From the NCBI GenBank assembly GCA_964475985.1, contig CAYYYP010000015.1, positions 1-64,000 on the forward strand: a stretch of DNA of 64,000 bases. The letters are read 5' to 3'. The notes below the pieces were generated by a model. The model saw nothing but the letters and a program-made list of their open reading frames with translations. It made no database searches and had not been told where the DNA came from. This stretch comes from CAYYYP01 sp964475985. Its GTDB lineage: Bacteria; Bdellovibrionota; UBA1018; CAYHWW01. The position numbers and the translations under genes were made by a program. Positions 26,277-36,358 of this stretch are shown in pieces; positions within the stretch are counted from its first letter, which is position 1; each line of letters begins with the position of its first letter.

Positions 26277-26367
26277 GTGATTGTACGACATTAATAAAAT
26301 ATATTTATATATTCAATGCTTAACCAGGTTTTATGTTCGATTTGTAAGGAATTTCCGTAATGCAGTG

Positions 26368-26397
26368 TTGCATTTGCAGCGCTGATTCCTTTACACT
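26368..26397 (+). promoter_or_regulatory. Candidate promoter of the 26434 gene
   Basis: TTGCAT (26368-26373), 18 bases and TACACT (26392-26397) precede the gene by about 37 bases. The match to sigma-70 consensus is moderate. Confidence 0.3.
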
Positions 26398-26433
26398 TAT
26401 AAATAGTAAGTATTGAAGCCAGGGGGATATTCA

Positions 26434-28899
26434 ATGAGGGCATTTACATTTTCACGACCGCTAAAATTCCTTTTAGTAGGTTTATCGGTTTTTTTTCTGC
26501 CGGCCCCGCTGGCCAGCGCCCAGCCTGCTCCGGCTTGTGCCCAACAGGAGAGTGAATACCAAGCCGCTCAAATGCGATGGACTCAACCAATTGATATCGA
26601 TTTGGTGGATGTAAATGATGGACGCAGAGCGGATAATCAGCGCACAAAAAGGCCACGAAGTTGTCAGGAGATTTTTGACCAACTGATTAGCCGTCAGCGA
26701 GTTGGCAACATCTCCTTTGAACGGTTTTTAGCTACGTCCGGCAGCCGGGGCACCAACATCAACTGTTTAAATCCAAGCACCACACTCGATGAAACACAAA
26801 CCCTAGAAATGTTTGAGCGGCGTATTTGTCAATGCCGCGATTTTGAAGTCAGACGTGCCCAAGCGACCGCCGCAAGGGCTCAATGTACTTCGCGCTCCGT
26901 TACCGTGAATGCAGGCGGCACCCGCGATCAGGAATTAGCCGTTGAAGCTTTGATGAGACGTGGAGCTGCTGGACTAGTCCCCGGCGCGGCTCGTGCGGCA
27001 AGCGCAGATGAAAGAGTTGCAGTTTCTCCATCAGCTCCTTTACCAGGTTCACGCAACGTAGAAATCACTCCATCGAATGCAGCTGCGGTTACGCTTCCGG
27101 TTCAAGCTACATCCGCGCCCGCAAGGCCAAGCGCGCAAGAGGTTCGTGAAGCGAGAGCAGAAGCAAGACGAACCGCTGCCCCACTTGATGTGTTTGAAAG
27201 AACCCAAGTAGGTGCTGGAGTTGCAGAAATGGCCAGACAGGCTCAAAGAGATGCTAGGGCAGCAGTATTAGCTTCCCGTAGGGACGCCTTGTCGGCAAGC
27301 CGTTCTCGGCCATCTAATGTTGCCTCTTCCTCAAGGTCAGCGACCCCAGGTTCCCGAGTGGCAATTCCCCCCGTGGCGCCCGTAAGGGTCGCAGCAGCGC
27401 CTAGCCCTGCGCCTCGAGTGCCACAAGCACCATTACTGGCTCAAGTCCCACCAACAATTCCCGTTACCTCGCCTGCAGTTCCCGTCCGCAGAAATCCACC
27501 TGTTGCGCAAGTGCAAGCTGGCGAGCTTACGGTTGTGCGTAGAAACTCCCAGCCCAATGTAAGTGCCGCCGCGGCAACCATTGGCCGTCCTGCGCCATCG
27601 AGGGCAAATGTTCAGCTTGGTGGAGCACTCGTAGCTCGCAGAGTAGATCCAAGCGCCGCGAGGCCAGTGGCTGCACCAGTTGTTCGGGGCTCGGGCCCTT
27701 CGCATGGCGATGCCCCGGCAGTTTTAGTTGATGCCCTTCCTCCGGTTCAGCGTGATCCAGCAGCACCAACGCCGCCTGCACCTCGGGCTCAAACTAGAGC
27801 GCAAGTTTCGGCAAATGCCTCCGCAAACACCGCGTCTGCGTTAACTCCATCACCGGCTCCGGTAACTTCACAAGTTCGTCCACCGGTGGCACCTCGAGTC
27901 GCGCCTGACTCCCGCATAACTTCTCCCGCTGGTCTAAGCCAGTCGAACGTCAGTGCCGATCATGCAGATACAGTTGGAACGGCGAACGCACCTTCTGCTC
28001 GGGCCCCCGCAAGAGGCCATTTAGCTGCGGTATCGCCAGCTCGCCATACCAGCCAGCAACCTAGAGTTGCTCGCCCGACTCGAACGCGTCCGGCTCGTCG
28101 CGAAAGAGTTCCTGCGCCAGTTCCCGTTAGGGCACCTGATCCCCAGGAGCTTTTAGAAGCTTGCGTGAATTCAGCGAAGGTTTATGGCTTAATTGCTGGA
28201 GCAAACGTAGCAACTTATACCGACGCTTCAGGCCGGCCTCACTTTGACGTTCAAGCCGAATCCATTCGTTTAATGGGTCCAAGCGGCGCGTCTCGAACTC
28301 GGCAGTTTGCCCAGCTAGCTCAAGTTCCAAATTCTGATTATGCGCGAAGCCAGCCTAGCTGCCAGGCCAGGGTCAACAATATTGGAAGTGGCGGAGAACC
28401 ATGCCTCCGTCGTATCGTAGCCAGGTACATTGGCGCGGTGCGGGACCTAGAAGGCCTGTTGCGCCGTGATACCACGGGATTTTCCGCAGATGAGAATCGG
28501 GCGAGGGCCGAAGCCCTATCGCGCGCTTCCAGTGAAGTGAGAAATGCCGCCCGTTATTTATATACCGAAGTGCTTGCGGGGCCCTGGCCAACCGTCAACT
28601 CAAGATTTGATGCGGCTGCATCTGAAGAGGCGAAGGGCTATGTCAGAGACGTGTTGTCCCTCATTGCTTCGAACACCACGAGGTTGGATAACGTCAGAAA
28701 CAGTTGTGAACAGGCGCGGTCTGCCTTCGCTATCCGAGCTGAACAGCAAGCCCCGGATGCACCGGCACCTCCCGCCGGCCGCGGCGCCGGCGATGGCGCA
28801 TCCCTAAGAAGGCCCGCATCATCGCCTTCTTCACGAGTTGCCCCTTGGCGTGAAAGGTCCTCCAACGTGAGCGACTTTTCAGATGAAGTAGTTTCGTAA
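26434..28899 (+). CDS. Ala/Pro/Arg-rich exported protein
   Basis: From the ATG at 26434 (AGGGGG 8 bases upstream) the product has 821 residues and a signal peptide (MRAFTFSRPLKFLLVGLSVF, cleavage near ASAQP). Residues about 30-170 are a Cys-containing domain. About 190-580 is low-complexity Ala/Pro/Arg/Val sequence likely to be extended and disordered. Residues about 590-770 are a second Cys-containing helical domain with a coiled-coil flavour (RAEALSRASSEVRNAARY). The layout, two folded caps joined by a Pro-rich tether, resembles wall- or envelope-spanning proteins. No known domain was recognised. It shares composition with the VWA protein at 38077. Confidence 0.7.
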   Translation: MRAFTFSRPLKFLLVGLSVFFLPAPLASAQPAPACAQQESEYQAAQMRWTQPIDIDLVDVNDGRRADNQRTKRPRSCQEIFDQLISRQRVGNISFERFLATSGSRGTNINCLNPSTTLDETQTLEMFERRICQCRDFEVRRAQATAARAQCTSRSVTVNAGGTRDQELAVEALMRRGAAGLVPGAARAASADERVAVSPSAPLPGSRNVEITPSNAAAVTLPVQATSAPARPSAQEVREARAEARRTAAPLDVFERTQVGAGVAEMARQAQRDARAAVLASRRDALSASRSRPSNVASSSRSATPGSRVAIPPVAPVRVAAAPSPAPRVPQAPLLAQVPPTIPVTSPAVPVRRNPPVAQVQAGELTVVRRNSQPNVSAAAATIGRPAPSRANVQLGGALVARRVDPSAARPVAAPVVRGSGPSHGDAPAVLVDALPPVQRDPAAPTPPAPRAQTRAQVSANASANTASALTPSPAPVTSQVRPPVAPRVAPDSRITSPAGLSQSNVSADHADTVGTANAPSARAPARGHLAAVSPARHTSQQPRVARPTRTRPARRERVPAPVPVRAPDPQELLEACVNSAKVYGLIAGANVATYTDASGRPHFDVQAESIRLMGPSGASRTRQFAQLAQVPNSDYARSQPSCQARVNNIGSGGEPCLRRIVARYIGAVRDLEGLLRRDTTGFSADENRARAEALSRASSEVRNAARYLYTEVLAGPWPTVNSRFDAAASEEAKGYVRDVLSLIASNTTRLDNVRNSCEQARSAFAIRAEQQAPDAPAPPAGRGAGDGASLRRPASSPSSRVAPWRERSSNVSDFSDEVVS

Positions 28900-28934
28900 A
28901 CTTAAACAATTTACCAAATCAGCTTCGGTTTAGA

Positions 28935-29561
28935 TCAATCCGCCAGGGCTTCCCAGAGGCGTTCCTGCTCGTAGGGCTCAAGCGAATTCAGTCCACGTAC
29001 GGTTTCGGTTAACGTTTCTGATTGCTGTTTTTCAACGCCTCGCATCATCATGCAAAGATGACAAGCCTTCGCACGTACGGCTACGGCACGAGGTTTTAAT
29101 ATCTCCACCATGGCGTCGGCAACTTGGTTGGTAAGGCGTTCCTGTACCTGCAAACGCCTTGAAAATAAATTTACGAGCCTGGGAATTTTGGAAAGACCCA
29201 CAATTTTTTTGTTGGGATAATAAGCAACGCTAAGAGTTCCCCAAAACGGCAGAAGATGGTGTTCGCAAAGGCTGTAAAATTCAATCTTGCGCACGCTCAC
29301 GAGGCCAGCGCCTTCCGATTGAAACACACCCTTGCCAACAATTTCTTCAACCGTGAGGTGATAACCTTCCGTCAGTTCCGCCAAAGCCTTTGAGAACCTA
29401 TGTGGAGTACGCGTAAGGCCTTCTCTGCTCAGGTTCTCACCGATGAAAGCAAGGATGTTCTGGGCAGCTTTTTCGCCAAGGTCGACGGACGGGGAGGTCT
29501 TGAGATTTGATTTCATAGGTTGGGCTCTATTTTCCAATTTGATTTTGATTTCCGGCTCCAT
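28935..29561 (-). CDS. folE: GTP cyclohydrolase I
   Basis: The 208-residue enzyme converts GTP to 7,8-dihydroneopterin triphosphate, the first step of folate (and some queuosine/biopterin) synthesis. Zinc ligands are in LCEHHLLPF and in KACHLCMMMRGV; QSETLTETVRG is the conserved C-terminal segment. AGGA 5 bases before the ATG at 29561 supports this start over the in-frame ATG at 29516. It converges on the Ala/Pro-rich gene and is divergent from the next gene, so it is probably monocistronic. Confidence 0.95.
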   Translation of the reverse strand: MEPEIKIKLENRAQPMKSNLKTSPSVDLGEKAAQNILAFIGENLSREGLTRTPHRFSKALAELTEGYHLTVEEIVGKGVFQSEGAGLVSVRKIEFYSLCEHHLLPFWGTLSVAYYPNKKIVGLSKIPRLVNLFSRRLQVQERLTNQVADAMVEILKPRAVAVRAKACHLCMMMRGVEKQQSETLTETVRGLNSLEPYEQERLWEALAD

Positions 29562-29717
29562 GAATCCTACCGGGCTTTAATCAATACTTCAAAGTATTGT
29601 CCAGCACCTAGTCGCAAGGCGACGCATAATCTTCGTCTATTTAGGCCCCGCATAAAAAAATTGACCCCTACGCTCATTCCTTTTGTCGGGCATCTTTCTT
29701 CCTGTTACCCTATTTTC

Positions 29718-30188
29718 ATGAATCACAACCATTCTTCGTCCACTTTCACCAATGAACACTCTTTGAAAACGCTGTGCACGGTGGTGCTTGCCCGGCTTGA
29801 AAAAGGTCAACATATCTTATTTAATCCAAAAGATCGCAACCAGCTTAGGGATCATCTTCTCGGTAAATTAAAAGAGTTTATTTTGACGGAAGAAGATATC
29901 TCTCAAATCGCGCGGGAAGCCGTCGCTTCCAAAACCGACGATCTGGAAGACAACAGCATCACGGAAACTGAAGCCTTTCGTCATAAAAAAAAGGAATTGA
30001 AGGATGAGTTTGAAGGCGCCACGGTTGCCGGTTTTTATTTGACCAGCAGTCTGCGTGACGTATCCAACACCGTTGCTCCTTTTCTTCTAAAGGATCCATT
30101 GGTGGAAGATGTGTTTGCTTCGGATTCCGAGATTCAGAAACTCGTGCAAGAATCCATGCAAACTTTTGATGAATCAAAAATTTCCTAG
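29718..30188 (+). CDS. Small acidic hypothetical protein
   Basis: From the ATG at 29718 the product has 156 residues. An upstream in-frame start at 29520 would overlap folE and translates to low-quality sequence. It is soluble and helix-rich: 'LRDHLLGKLKEFILTEEDIS' and 'IAREAV', then charged stretches. The 'KEFILTEEDISQIAREAV' segment recalls the DUF507 family, but I am not certain. Function unknown. Confidence 0.5.
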   Translation: MNHNHSSSTFTNEHSLKTLCTVVLARLEKGQHILFNPKDRNQLRDHLLGKLKEFILTEEDISQIAREAVASKTDDLEDNSITETEAFRHKKKELKDEFEGATVAGFYLTSSLRDVSNTVAPFLLKDPLVEDVFASDSEIQKLVQESMQTFDESKIS

Positions 30189-30281
30189 AACGTTTAATAA
30201 TCGCCTAAAGGTGAATTTTTTTGCCTACTTGGCACCCAAAGAGGTTTGACAGGAAATTAGCCCGACAGTTACCTTGTATAG

Positions 30282-31928
30282 ATGACGGCTTCTCGGCCTA
30301 TGGCTTCTTTGATTTTCAAAAAGGAATTTTGTAACACGGCGCTAAAAGTATTGCGTTTGCGCAAAATAAATTTGGTTTTTGCAACGGTGTTGCTGGCCAG
30401 TCTCTCTGCTACCGGTTGTGGCACTTTTTCTAAAAAGAGTGTTAAGGCGGGGGACGCAAGCAATGGTGGAGTAGCTGAAATCATCCGTGTCTATAGCGAT
30501 ACGGGCACCGGGAATGCGGACAGCAATCCCACGAATCGCCCAGCAAGTCCCATTGCTACGGTAGACGTTGAGGTTCGGGGAAAAAAGCTTAAGAATAATC
30601 GTTTTGATTATCCCGTCGTCGTAAATCCATCCGTTGAAAAATGGATTGATTATTTTACGGGCCGCGGGCGGGTTCACTTTGAAAAGTATTTGCAACGTAG
30701 CCGGTTTTTTGTACCCACCATTGCCCGAGTGCTCCGGGAAAACAAAATGCCCCAAGATTTAGTTTACCTAGCCATGATCGAAAGTGGGTTCAATAATGTT
30801 GCCCGATCCCACGCATCGGCAGTGGGCCCATGGCAGTTCATTAGAGCTACCGGGCGGCGTTATGGTCTAAATATTAATTATTGGATTGATGAGCGTCGCG
30901 ACACTAGGAAAAGCACCCAGGCGGCAATTGATTACTTAAGGGAGCTCTACAACGAGTTTGGCTCCTGGGAAATCGCCGCTGCCTCCTATAATGCCGGCGA
31001 AAACAAATTACGCAGAGCCATCGCGCGTTATAAAACTAAAAATTTTTGGGAAATTGCTAAACAACGTTACCTACGTCCAGAAACTAAAAATTACGTTCCA
31101 AAAATCATGGCCGCGGCCATTTTGGCAAAAAACCCTGAACTTTATGGGTTCGAAGATCCCTTCTCCCACGCTGAGCCAAACCCAACGCTAGTGGCATTTG
31201 ACGAACCAACGCCGAAAGAATTGGGCAACGAGGGTGCGGTAGCCAAGGATGCTCCTACGGTACCGGATGGCGAGACTGCGCCTGAGGATGCCGAAGATAC
31301 GGAAGTTGCGGAAGATGATTCCGAGGATGATGACGCGCCAGCCGAAGAGGGATTGCACGCCATCATGGCTCAAGATTCCGAGATGACGGGCCTAGCTTCA
31401 TCCGTTTACATGGTCGCAAACCCTAAAGAACAAATTTTAGGTTTTGAAGTCAAAGGTCCGGCGGATCTTTTTTCCGTCGCAAAGGCTGCGGGAATTCCCT
31501 TCACCGCTTTAAAGCAACTCAACCCCGAACTTTTGCGTTGGTGTACGCCGCCCCAAAGCAAATCCTATTTGATTAAGCTTCCCGCTTCTTCAAAACAGAG
31601 TTTCCTCTCCAATTACAATAACAACACTTTTGAGCGTAAAGTGACCTTTGCCCAGTACACGGTGAAGCGTGGCGACTCCGTGAACTACGTAGCAAAAAAA
31701 TTCACGGTTACGCCCGAGGTCATCCGAGAACTCAATCGCTTGGGTGATCGAGAGAATCGGCTCCGTGCAGGCGCCAATATCATTCTGCCATGGCCCACAG
31801 GTTACAAGCGCGTGCTTGCCAGCATTTATAACGAGAAAACCTACGAAGGCAAAAAGAAGAAGCGCCGAAGGCGTGGCGTGGCTCACACAAGGCGTCATCA
31901 TCGCCGTACCCGCGCATCGGTTCGGTAG
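30282..31928 (+). CDS. Lytic murein transglycosylase with LysM domains (MltD-like)
   Basis: The 548-residue lipoprotein has a long signal region ending in the lipobox SATGC (about residue 46). The SLT catalytic domain (about 150-285) has the catalytic Glu E167 in AMIESGFNN and family motifs VGPWQFI, AAIDYLRELY and AAASYNAGE. A long Ala/Glu/Asp/Pro linker follows. Two LysM-type peptidoglycan-binding regions lie at about 380-440 and 455-505 (YTVKRGDSVNYVAKKF). The C-terminus is Lys/Arg/His-rich. It cleaves glycan strands with formation of 1,6-anhydro-MurNAc, in wall remodelling. The ATG at 30282 and one 6 codons later are both possible. Confidence 0.92.
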   Translation: MTASRPMASLIFKKEFCNTALKVLRLRKINLVFATVLLASLSATGCGTFSKKSVKAGDASNGGVAEIIRVYSDTGTGNADSNPTNRPASPIATVDVEVRGKKLKNNRFDYPVVVNPSVEKWIDYFTGRGRVHFEKYLQRSRFFVPTIARVLRENKMPQDLVYLAMIESGFNNVARSHASAVGPWQFIRATGRRYGLNINYWIDERRDTRKSTQAAIDYLRELYNEFGSWEIAAASYNAGENKLRRAIARYKTKNFWEIAKQRYLRPETKNYVPKIMAAAILAKNPELYGFEDPFSHAEPNPTLVAFDEPTPKELGNEGAVAKDAPTVPDGETAPEDAEDTEVAEDDSEDDDAPAEEGLHAIMAQDSEMTGLASSVYMVANPKEQILGFEVKGPADLFSVAKAAGIPFTALKQLNPELLRWCTPPQSKSYLIKLPASSKQSFLSNYNNNTFERKVTFAQYTVKRGDSVNYVAKKFTVTPEVIRELNRLGDRENRLRAGANIILPWPTGYKRVLASIYNEKTYEGKKKKRRRRGVAHTRRHHRRTRASVR

Positions 31929-31976
31929 TTTAAACCGTAACTGTTTTTAACGAATTCTTTCTGATATCCCTAGGAA

Positions 31977-33248
31977 ATGCCCTCGGCAGAAACAAATTTA
32001 GCGAGTAGCGGTCGTCCCCTCATAGTTCAGAAATATGGCGGATCCTCCGTATCAACGGTTGATAAAATAAAAGCCGTTGCGCGCCGCATTGCTGGTCTTT
32101 CTCAGACTCATCGCATGGTCGTCGTCGTCTCGGCCATGGGCGATACCACCGATGACCTCTTCCGAATGGCGCGCGAAATCTCAGACATGCCAGCTGAGCG
32201 GGAGCTTGATGTTTTGCTTTCATCCGGCGAGCGCATCTCCATGGCGCTTTTATCTATGGCACTTAAGGATCTTGGCGCTGACTCCGTTTCTTTAACGGGT
32301 TCTCAAGCTGGCCTTCTTACGGACGAAAGCCACACCCGTGCTCGTATTTTGGAGGTACGACCCCACCGGGTTCAGACCGCACTGAGCCTCGGAAAAATTG
32401 TGATCATCGCTGGGTTCCAAGGGGTGAGCCGGGAAAAAAAAGAAATTACGACTTTAGGCCGGGGAGGCTCTGACACTTCGGCCGTGGCCTTTGCATTGGC
32501 GCTCAAGGCAGCCCGCTGCGAAATTCTTACGGATGTAGATTCGGTCTGCTCCGCCGATCCTAGGCTTGTGACATCGCCGGTACGTTATTCGCAACTGCCG
32601 TTGGGCCTAGTGCTCGAGATGGCCTGTACGGGCGCTCAGGTCATGCACGCCAGGGCCATCGAAATGGCAAGGAATCATAATTTGAATTTATGGCTTGGCC
32701 CTGCGCACCAACAGTCTAGTGAAGATCAAATCAGGAAAGGAACCCTTATGTCGCCAGATGAAAGTTTTTCCGTGTCTGAATTACCCAAGGTGGTGTCTGT
32801 TGCGCTGCGTAAAAATTTAAGTGCCTTAAGTGTAAATTTAACTACCGAAGGTTTATTTTATTCTGAACTTTTAGCTTCCGCCGCCCAAAATAAAATTCTT
32901 GTTCATGATCTCATTTCCACCTCTCCTCAAGACGGTGAAAGGTTTGGGTATCTTATGGTGGATGAAGAAGAGTCTCGCCAATGGTTACAAACTTTTCTAA
33001 AAAACGCTCAAAAAATTTCACTTTTAAACATGGAAAAAGTCCACCTTTTTGGGCTTATTGGCTATCACCTGGAGCAGAATGCAGAAATGTATTCAAGGGC
33101 GTTGGAGGTTTTTGCAGAACATGGCCTTCGGACGGCGCTCACGCATTCCACCCACCATGGCTTGCGATTTTATTTGCACGCCGACCAGCCTTTGGAGGCT
33201 TTCAATTTGGCACTCCGCTCACTTCATGACAGACTGATTTTAGGGTAG
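31977..33248 (+). CDS. lysC: Aspartate kinase
   Basis: The 423-residue enzyme phosphorylates aspartate, the first step to lysine, diaminopimelate, threonine and methionine. It has KYGGSSVS, the ATP-site motif SAMGDTTD, the Asp-site GRGGSDTSA and the glycine-rich TGSQAG. The C-terminal part (about 280-423) is ACT-like and regulatory. AGGA lies only 3 bases before the ATG. It starts a run of lysC, unknown, aspS and glpD. Confidence 0.93.
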   Translation: MPSAETNLASSGRPLIVQKYGGSSVSTVDKIKAVARRIAGLSQTHRMVVVVSAMGDTTDDLFRMAREISDMPAERELDVLLSSGERISMALLSMALKDLGADSVSLTGSQAGLLTDESHTRARILEVRPHRVQTALSLGKIVIIAGFQGVSREKKEITTLGRGGSDTSAVAFALALKAARCEILTDVDSVCSADPRLVTSPVRYSQLPLGLVLEMACTGAQVMHARAIEMARNHNLNLWLGPAHQQSSEDQIRKGTLMSPDESFSVSELPKVVSVALRKNLSALSVNLTTEGLFYSELLASAAQNKILVHDLISTSPQDGERFGYLMVDEEESRQWLQTFLKNAQKISLLNMEKVHLFGLIGYHLEQNAEMYSRALEVFAEHGLRTALTHSTHHGLRFYLHADQPLEAFNLALRSLHDRLILG

Positions 33249-33272
33249 GGATAAGCAAAAAAAGGAAATTCT

Positions 33273-34502
33273 GTGACGAAAGTTATGAACCATATTTCGG
33301 GTGACGGGACGGTTGGAAATGCGGCGGTGACAGGCTCACCTAGCAACGAGCCGGTTCATGAAACAGATGTTTGTCTTCTCGGTAGAGGAACTTCGCTGTA
33401 TTGGGTGGCCCAATTTCTAAGCCTTCACGCCACCAAAGAGGATCAAAAGGCTCCTTCGTTTCTTTGGTTATGCCCAACGGAATTATCTAAACCTGCAGCC
33501 TTGCAGGAGCAGTCAGATGAACTCAGGCCCGTGGCGCGCCACGGCTGGTCCTGGGGCGTACGAGCTGAATTTGAAAAAGCATTTCTAGAGTTTTTTCCGG
33601 CGGGCCAAGCGCCCTCCTCTGAGCTTCCAGCGCTTGATGTGAAATCCGCAAAACGGCTAAAGCTTGGGGACCATGAAATCAAAGCGTTTGAAAAAATTCT
33701 TGCCCACGAAAAGCTTGATCTAAGACCCGTTCATCGTAGTTTACCCGGCGCGATGGCAAACGCGCCCGCGGAATTTATTCAACCCATCCTGTGGATTGAC
33801 GAGATTGAAGTATTGGATGGCGCACTTTCTACGGTCAAAGTTTGTTTGCCAAATGGTGAGTTCGTAAAAATTCGTGCAAAAACTTTTGTCTTAGGGGAAC
33901 TTGAAGAATCGTTAAATCAAATCCTCACGGATGAAACCGTGCTGGCCCGTACGGCAGCCTTCACTAAGGGTAAGCTCTTTCAGTCAGGTTATAGTTTGCG
34001 TTTTAGGCATCGTGAGGGCGAGGGATTTGCGCTTCAGGAGCCGTCGGCGCAAATGATCCCCCTGGTCGCCAATCCGTCGAAAAAAGGTGCAAATAGTCAT
34101 TTGTTCGGGATTTATTCTGGTTTGGAAAGCGTTTGGTTTGGATTTCTCACGGATGAAGAACTTGAAGATAACAACGAAATTTTGAAAAAAATTAAATCAA
34201 GCAAGCGCGTACTTGAAAAGGTCGTGGCCGGTTTTGAAGCAAGTCTTGAGGAAAGTTCTGAAACCCAATTCCTAACCTTTGAGCCCCATATGCTGGCCCT
34301 AGACCATTTTAAGCCGGCGAGTTTGCATGTAGAAAACCTGCACTTTGTTACAGATTTGTACGGCCCAGAAGCCGCGGTCTTCAGTGCTGGCCAGGCTTTA
34401 AAAAATATATTACCTGAGGAAATTCTTCAGCAAGTGGATTTCAAATCTTTGAAAAATCTTTTAGTGTCTCACTCTACAAAAGAGAGTGAACATCAATTAT
34501 GA
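33273..34502 (+). CDS. Conserved-looking hypothetical between lysC and aspS
   Basis: The 409-residue soluble protein starts at GTG 33273 with AAAGGAAA about 6 bases upstream (an ATG follows 4 codons later). A short nucleotide-binding-like segment, DVCLLGRGTSLYWVAQFLSL, opens it, and the end reads LYGPEAAVFSAGQALKNIL, which recalls FAD/NAD oxidoreductase tails. The middle does not match a family I know. It overlaps aspS by 4 bases (ATGA), so it is translated with aspS. I do not assign a function. Confidence 0.6.
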   Translation: MTKVMNHISGDGTVGNAAVTGSPSNEPVHETDVCLLGRGTSLYWVAQFLSLHATKEDQKAPSFLWLCPTELSKPAALQEQSDELRPVARHGWSWGVRAEFEKAFLEFFPAGQAPSSELPALDVKSAKRLKLGDHEIKAFEKILAHEKLDLRPVHRSLPGAMANAPAEFIQPILWIDEIEVLDGALSTVKVCLPNGEFVKIRAKTFVLGELEESLNQILTDETVLARTAAFTKGKLFQSGYSLRFRHREGEGFALQEPSAQMIPLVANPSKKGANSHLFGIYSGLESVWFGFLTDEELEDNNEILKKIKSSKRVLEKVVAGFEASLEESSETQFLTFEPHMLALDHFKPASLHVENLHFVTDLYGPEAAVFSAGQALKNILPEEILQQVDFKSLKNLLVSHSTKESEHQL

Positions 34503-36358
34503 GTTTTTTGCGCAGTCATACCTGTGGAGATTTGAATCAGAAAAATGAAGGCCAATCCGTAAGGCTCCTCGGGTGGGCAGCAAAAAGGCGGGATCACGGC
34601 GGGATTATCTTCATCGATTTGCGTGATCGTTATGGCGTAACCCAAATCGTGATTGACCCATCCATTTCGTCCGCGGCCCATCAGCAGGCAGAACACATTC
34701 GAAATGAATATGTAGTGCAAATTGAAGGGCGAGTAAGACTTAGGCCTTCTGGGATGGAAAACCCTCGGATGTCTACGGGACGCATCGAAGTCACTGCCAC
34801 CAGCGTTGTGATCTTGAGTGAAAGCAAACCACTTCCCTTTCCCATGGAAGAAGGCGCTGAAGTTTCCGAGTCGCTTCGTTTAAAATATCGGTACCTGGAT
34901 TTACGGCGGCCAGCCCTTCAACGGAATTTATTGTTGCGGCATAAAACACTTTCTGCCGTACGTTCTTACCTTGATACGCACCAATTTCTAGAAATCGAGA
35001 CGCCTATCCTTTATAAAAGTACGCCTGAGGGGGCCAGGGATTACATCGTTCCTTCGCGGGTGAACCCAGGCACCTTCTATGCGTTGCCGCAATCTCCCCA
35101 GACCTTAAAGCAATTGCTTATGGTCGGCGGTATGGATCGTTATTACCAGGTCGCCAGGTGCTTTCGTGACGAAGATTTAAGGGCTGATCGTCAGCCGGAG
35201 TTTTCGCAAATTGACATTGAGGTTTCTTTTCCGGAGCAGGAATCGTTTTTTTCCTTAATGGAAGGAATGCTTAAGGACGTCTTTCAGAAAACTTTGGGAT
35301 TAGAAATCAAAACGCCCTTTGCTAGATTGTCCTACGACGATGCTATGCGTGATTACGGCGTTGATAAGCCAGATACTCGTTTTGAGTTGAAGCTGTCTGA
35401 GCTCAACGATGTTTTTGAAAAAAGTGATTTCAATGTATTCAAGCAGACCTTTCAGGCCGGGGGGCTAGCTAAGGCTCTACTCGTGCCCGGGGCTGCGGAA
35501 AAATTCTCCCGTAAGGATTTAGACGAGCTCACCAAGACGGCTGGCACCTATGGCGCTAAAGGTTTGCTCTGGTATAAGTTTGAGCAAGGTGCAACCGCAA
35601 CGACGCTCAGTAGCTCCTCTGGTCTTTCGGCTTCGGGGCCTGCCGCAAAATTCCTAAAGGCCCATGAGCTCGATGCCCTTGAGAAAAAACTTCAGATTAA
35701 AAAAGGCGATCTTCTACTCATCGTTGCCGATTCCGCCAAAGTAGCTAACGAATCCATGGGGCAGCTTCGCTTGCGCATGGGAAAACAAATGAATCTTATT
35801 GATGAGACCAAGTTTAATTTCCTTTGGGTTACAGCATTTCCATTGCTTGAATACTCGCCAGAAGAAGGGCGATATTATGCTTGTCATCACCCTTTTACGG
35901 CACCCATTGAGGCTCATGCCAAGGATCTCATCGACGGAAAAAATTTAACTCAGATCAAAGCGGCGGCCTATGACGTTGTGCTCAATGGTTACGAAATTGG
36001 CGGCGGAAGTTTTCGAATCTACAATCAAAAAGTTCAGCAGGCCATGTTCCGGGCCCTTGGTCTTTCGGAAGAAGAAGCTCAACAAAAATTTGGTTTTTTC
36101 ATTGAAGCACTTCAGTACGGAACCCCGCCCCACGGTGGAATTGCCTTTGGCGTTGATCGCATCGTCATGATTTTGGCCGGAACCAACGCCATTCGAGATG
36201 TCATGGCATTTCCAAAAACCCAACGGGCACAGTGCCTCATGAGTGAATCTCCCTCGGCGGTGACGCCGGCCCAGTTAGCGGAGCTTCACATCAGCACCCG
36301 TTCGGTAACGCCATCCCAAAACCCCCAAGGTTCTAGGACGCAAGATGTCGTTTCCTGA
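34499..36358 (+). CDS. aspS: Aspartyl-tRNA synthetase
   Basis: The 619-residue class II synthetase of bacterial size has an N-terminal OB fold (about 1-115), the motif 2 region QVARCFRDEDLRADRQPEFSQIDIE, and the GAD insertion (about 285-425). Motif 3 is GGIAFGVDRIVMIL. It charges tRNA-Asp. Whether it also charges tRNA-Asn was not determined. It overlaps the previous gene by 4 bases and glpD by 14. Confidence 0.96.
   Translation: MSFLRSHTCGDLNQKNEGQSVRLLGWAAKRRDHGGIIFIDLRDRYGVTQIVIDPSISSAAHQQAEHIRNEYVVQIEGRVRLRPSGMENPRMSTGRIEVTATSVVILSESKPLPFPMEEGAEVSESLRLKYRYLDLRRPALQRNLLLRHKTLSAVRSYLDTHQFLEIETPILYKSTPEGARDYIVPSRVNPGTFYALPQSPQTLKQLLMVGGMDRYYQVARCFRDEDLRADRQPEFSQIDIEVSFPEQESFFSLMEGMLKDVFQKTLGLEIKTPFARLSYDDAMRDYGVDKPDTRFELKLSELNDVFEKSDFNVFKQTFQAGGLAKALLVPGAAEKFSRKDLDELTKTAGTYGAKGLLWYKFEQGATATTLSSSSGLSASGPAAKFLKAHELDALEKKLQIKKGDLLLIVADSAKVANESMGQLRLRMGKQMNLIDETKFNFLWVTAFPLLEYSPEEGRYYACHHPFTAPIEAHAKDLIDGKNLTQIKAAAYDVVLNGYEIGGGSFRIYNQKVQQAMFRALGLSEEEAQQKFGFFIEALQYGTPPHGGIAFGVDRIVMILAGTNAIRDVMAFPKTQRAQCLMSESPSAVTPAQLAELHISTRSVTPSQNPQGSRTQDVVS

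Noticed and set aside
30246..30280. TTGACA followed by TATA-like sequence upstream of the MltD-like gene.
   Set aside because: The distance to TGTATA/TATAGA is 23-25 bases, too long for a sigma-70 spacer; the 17-base position holds only TTACCT.
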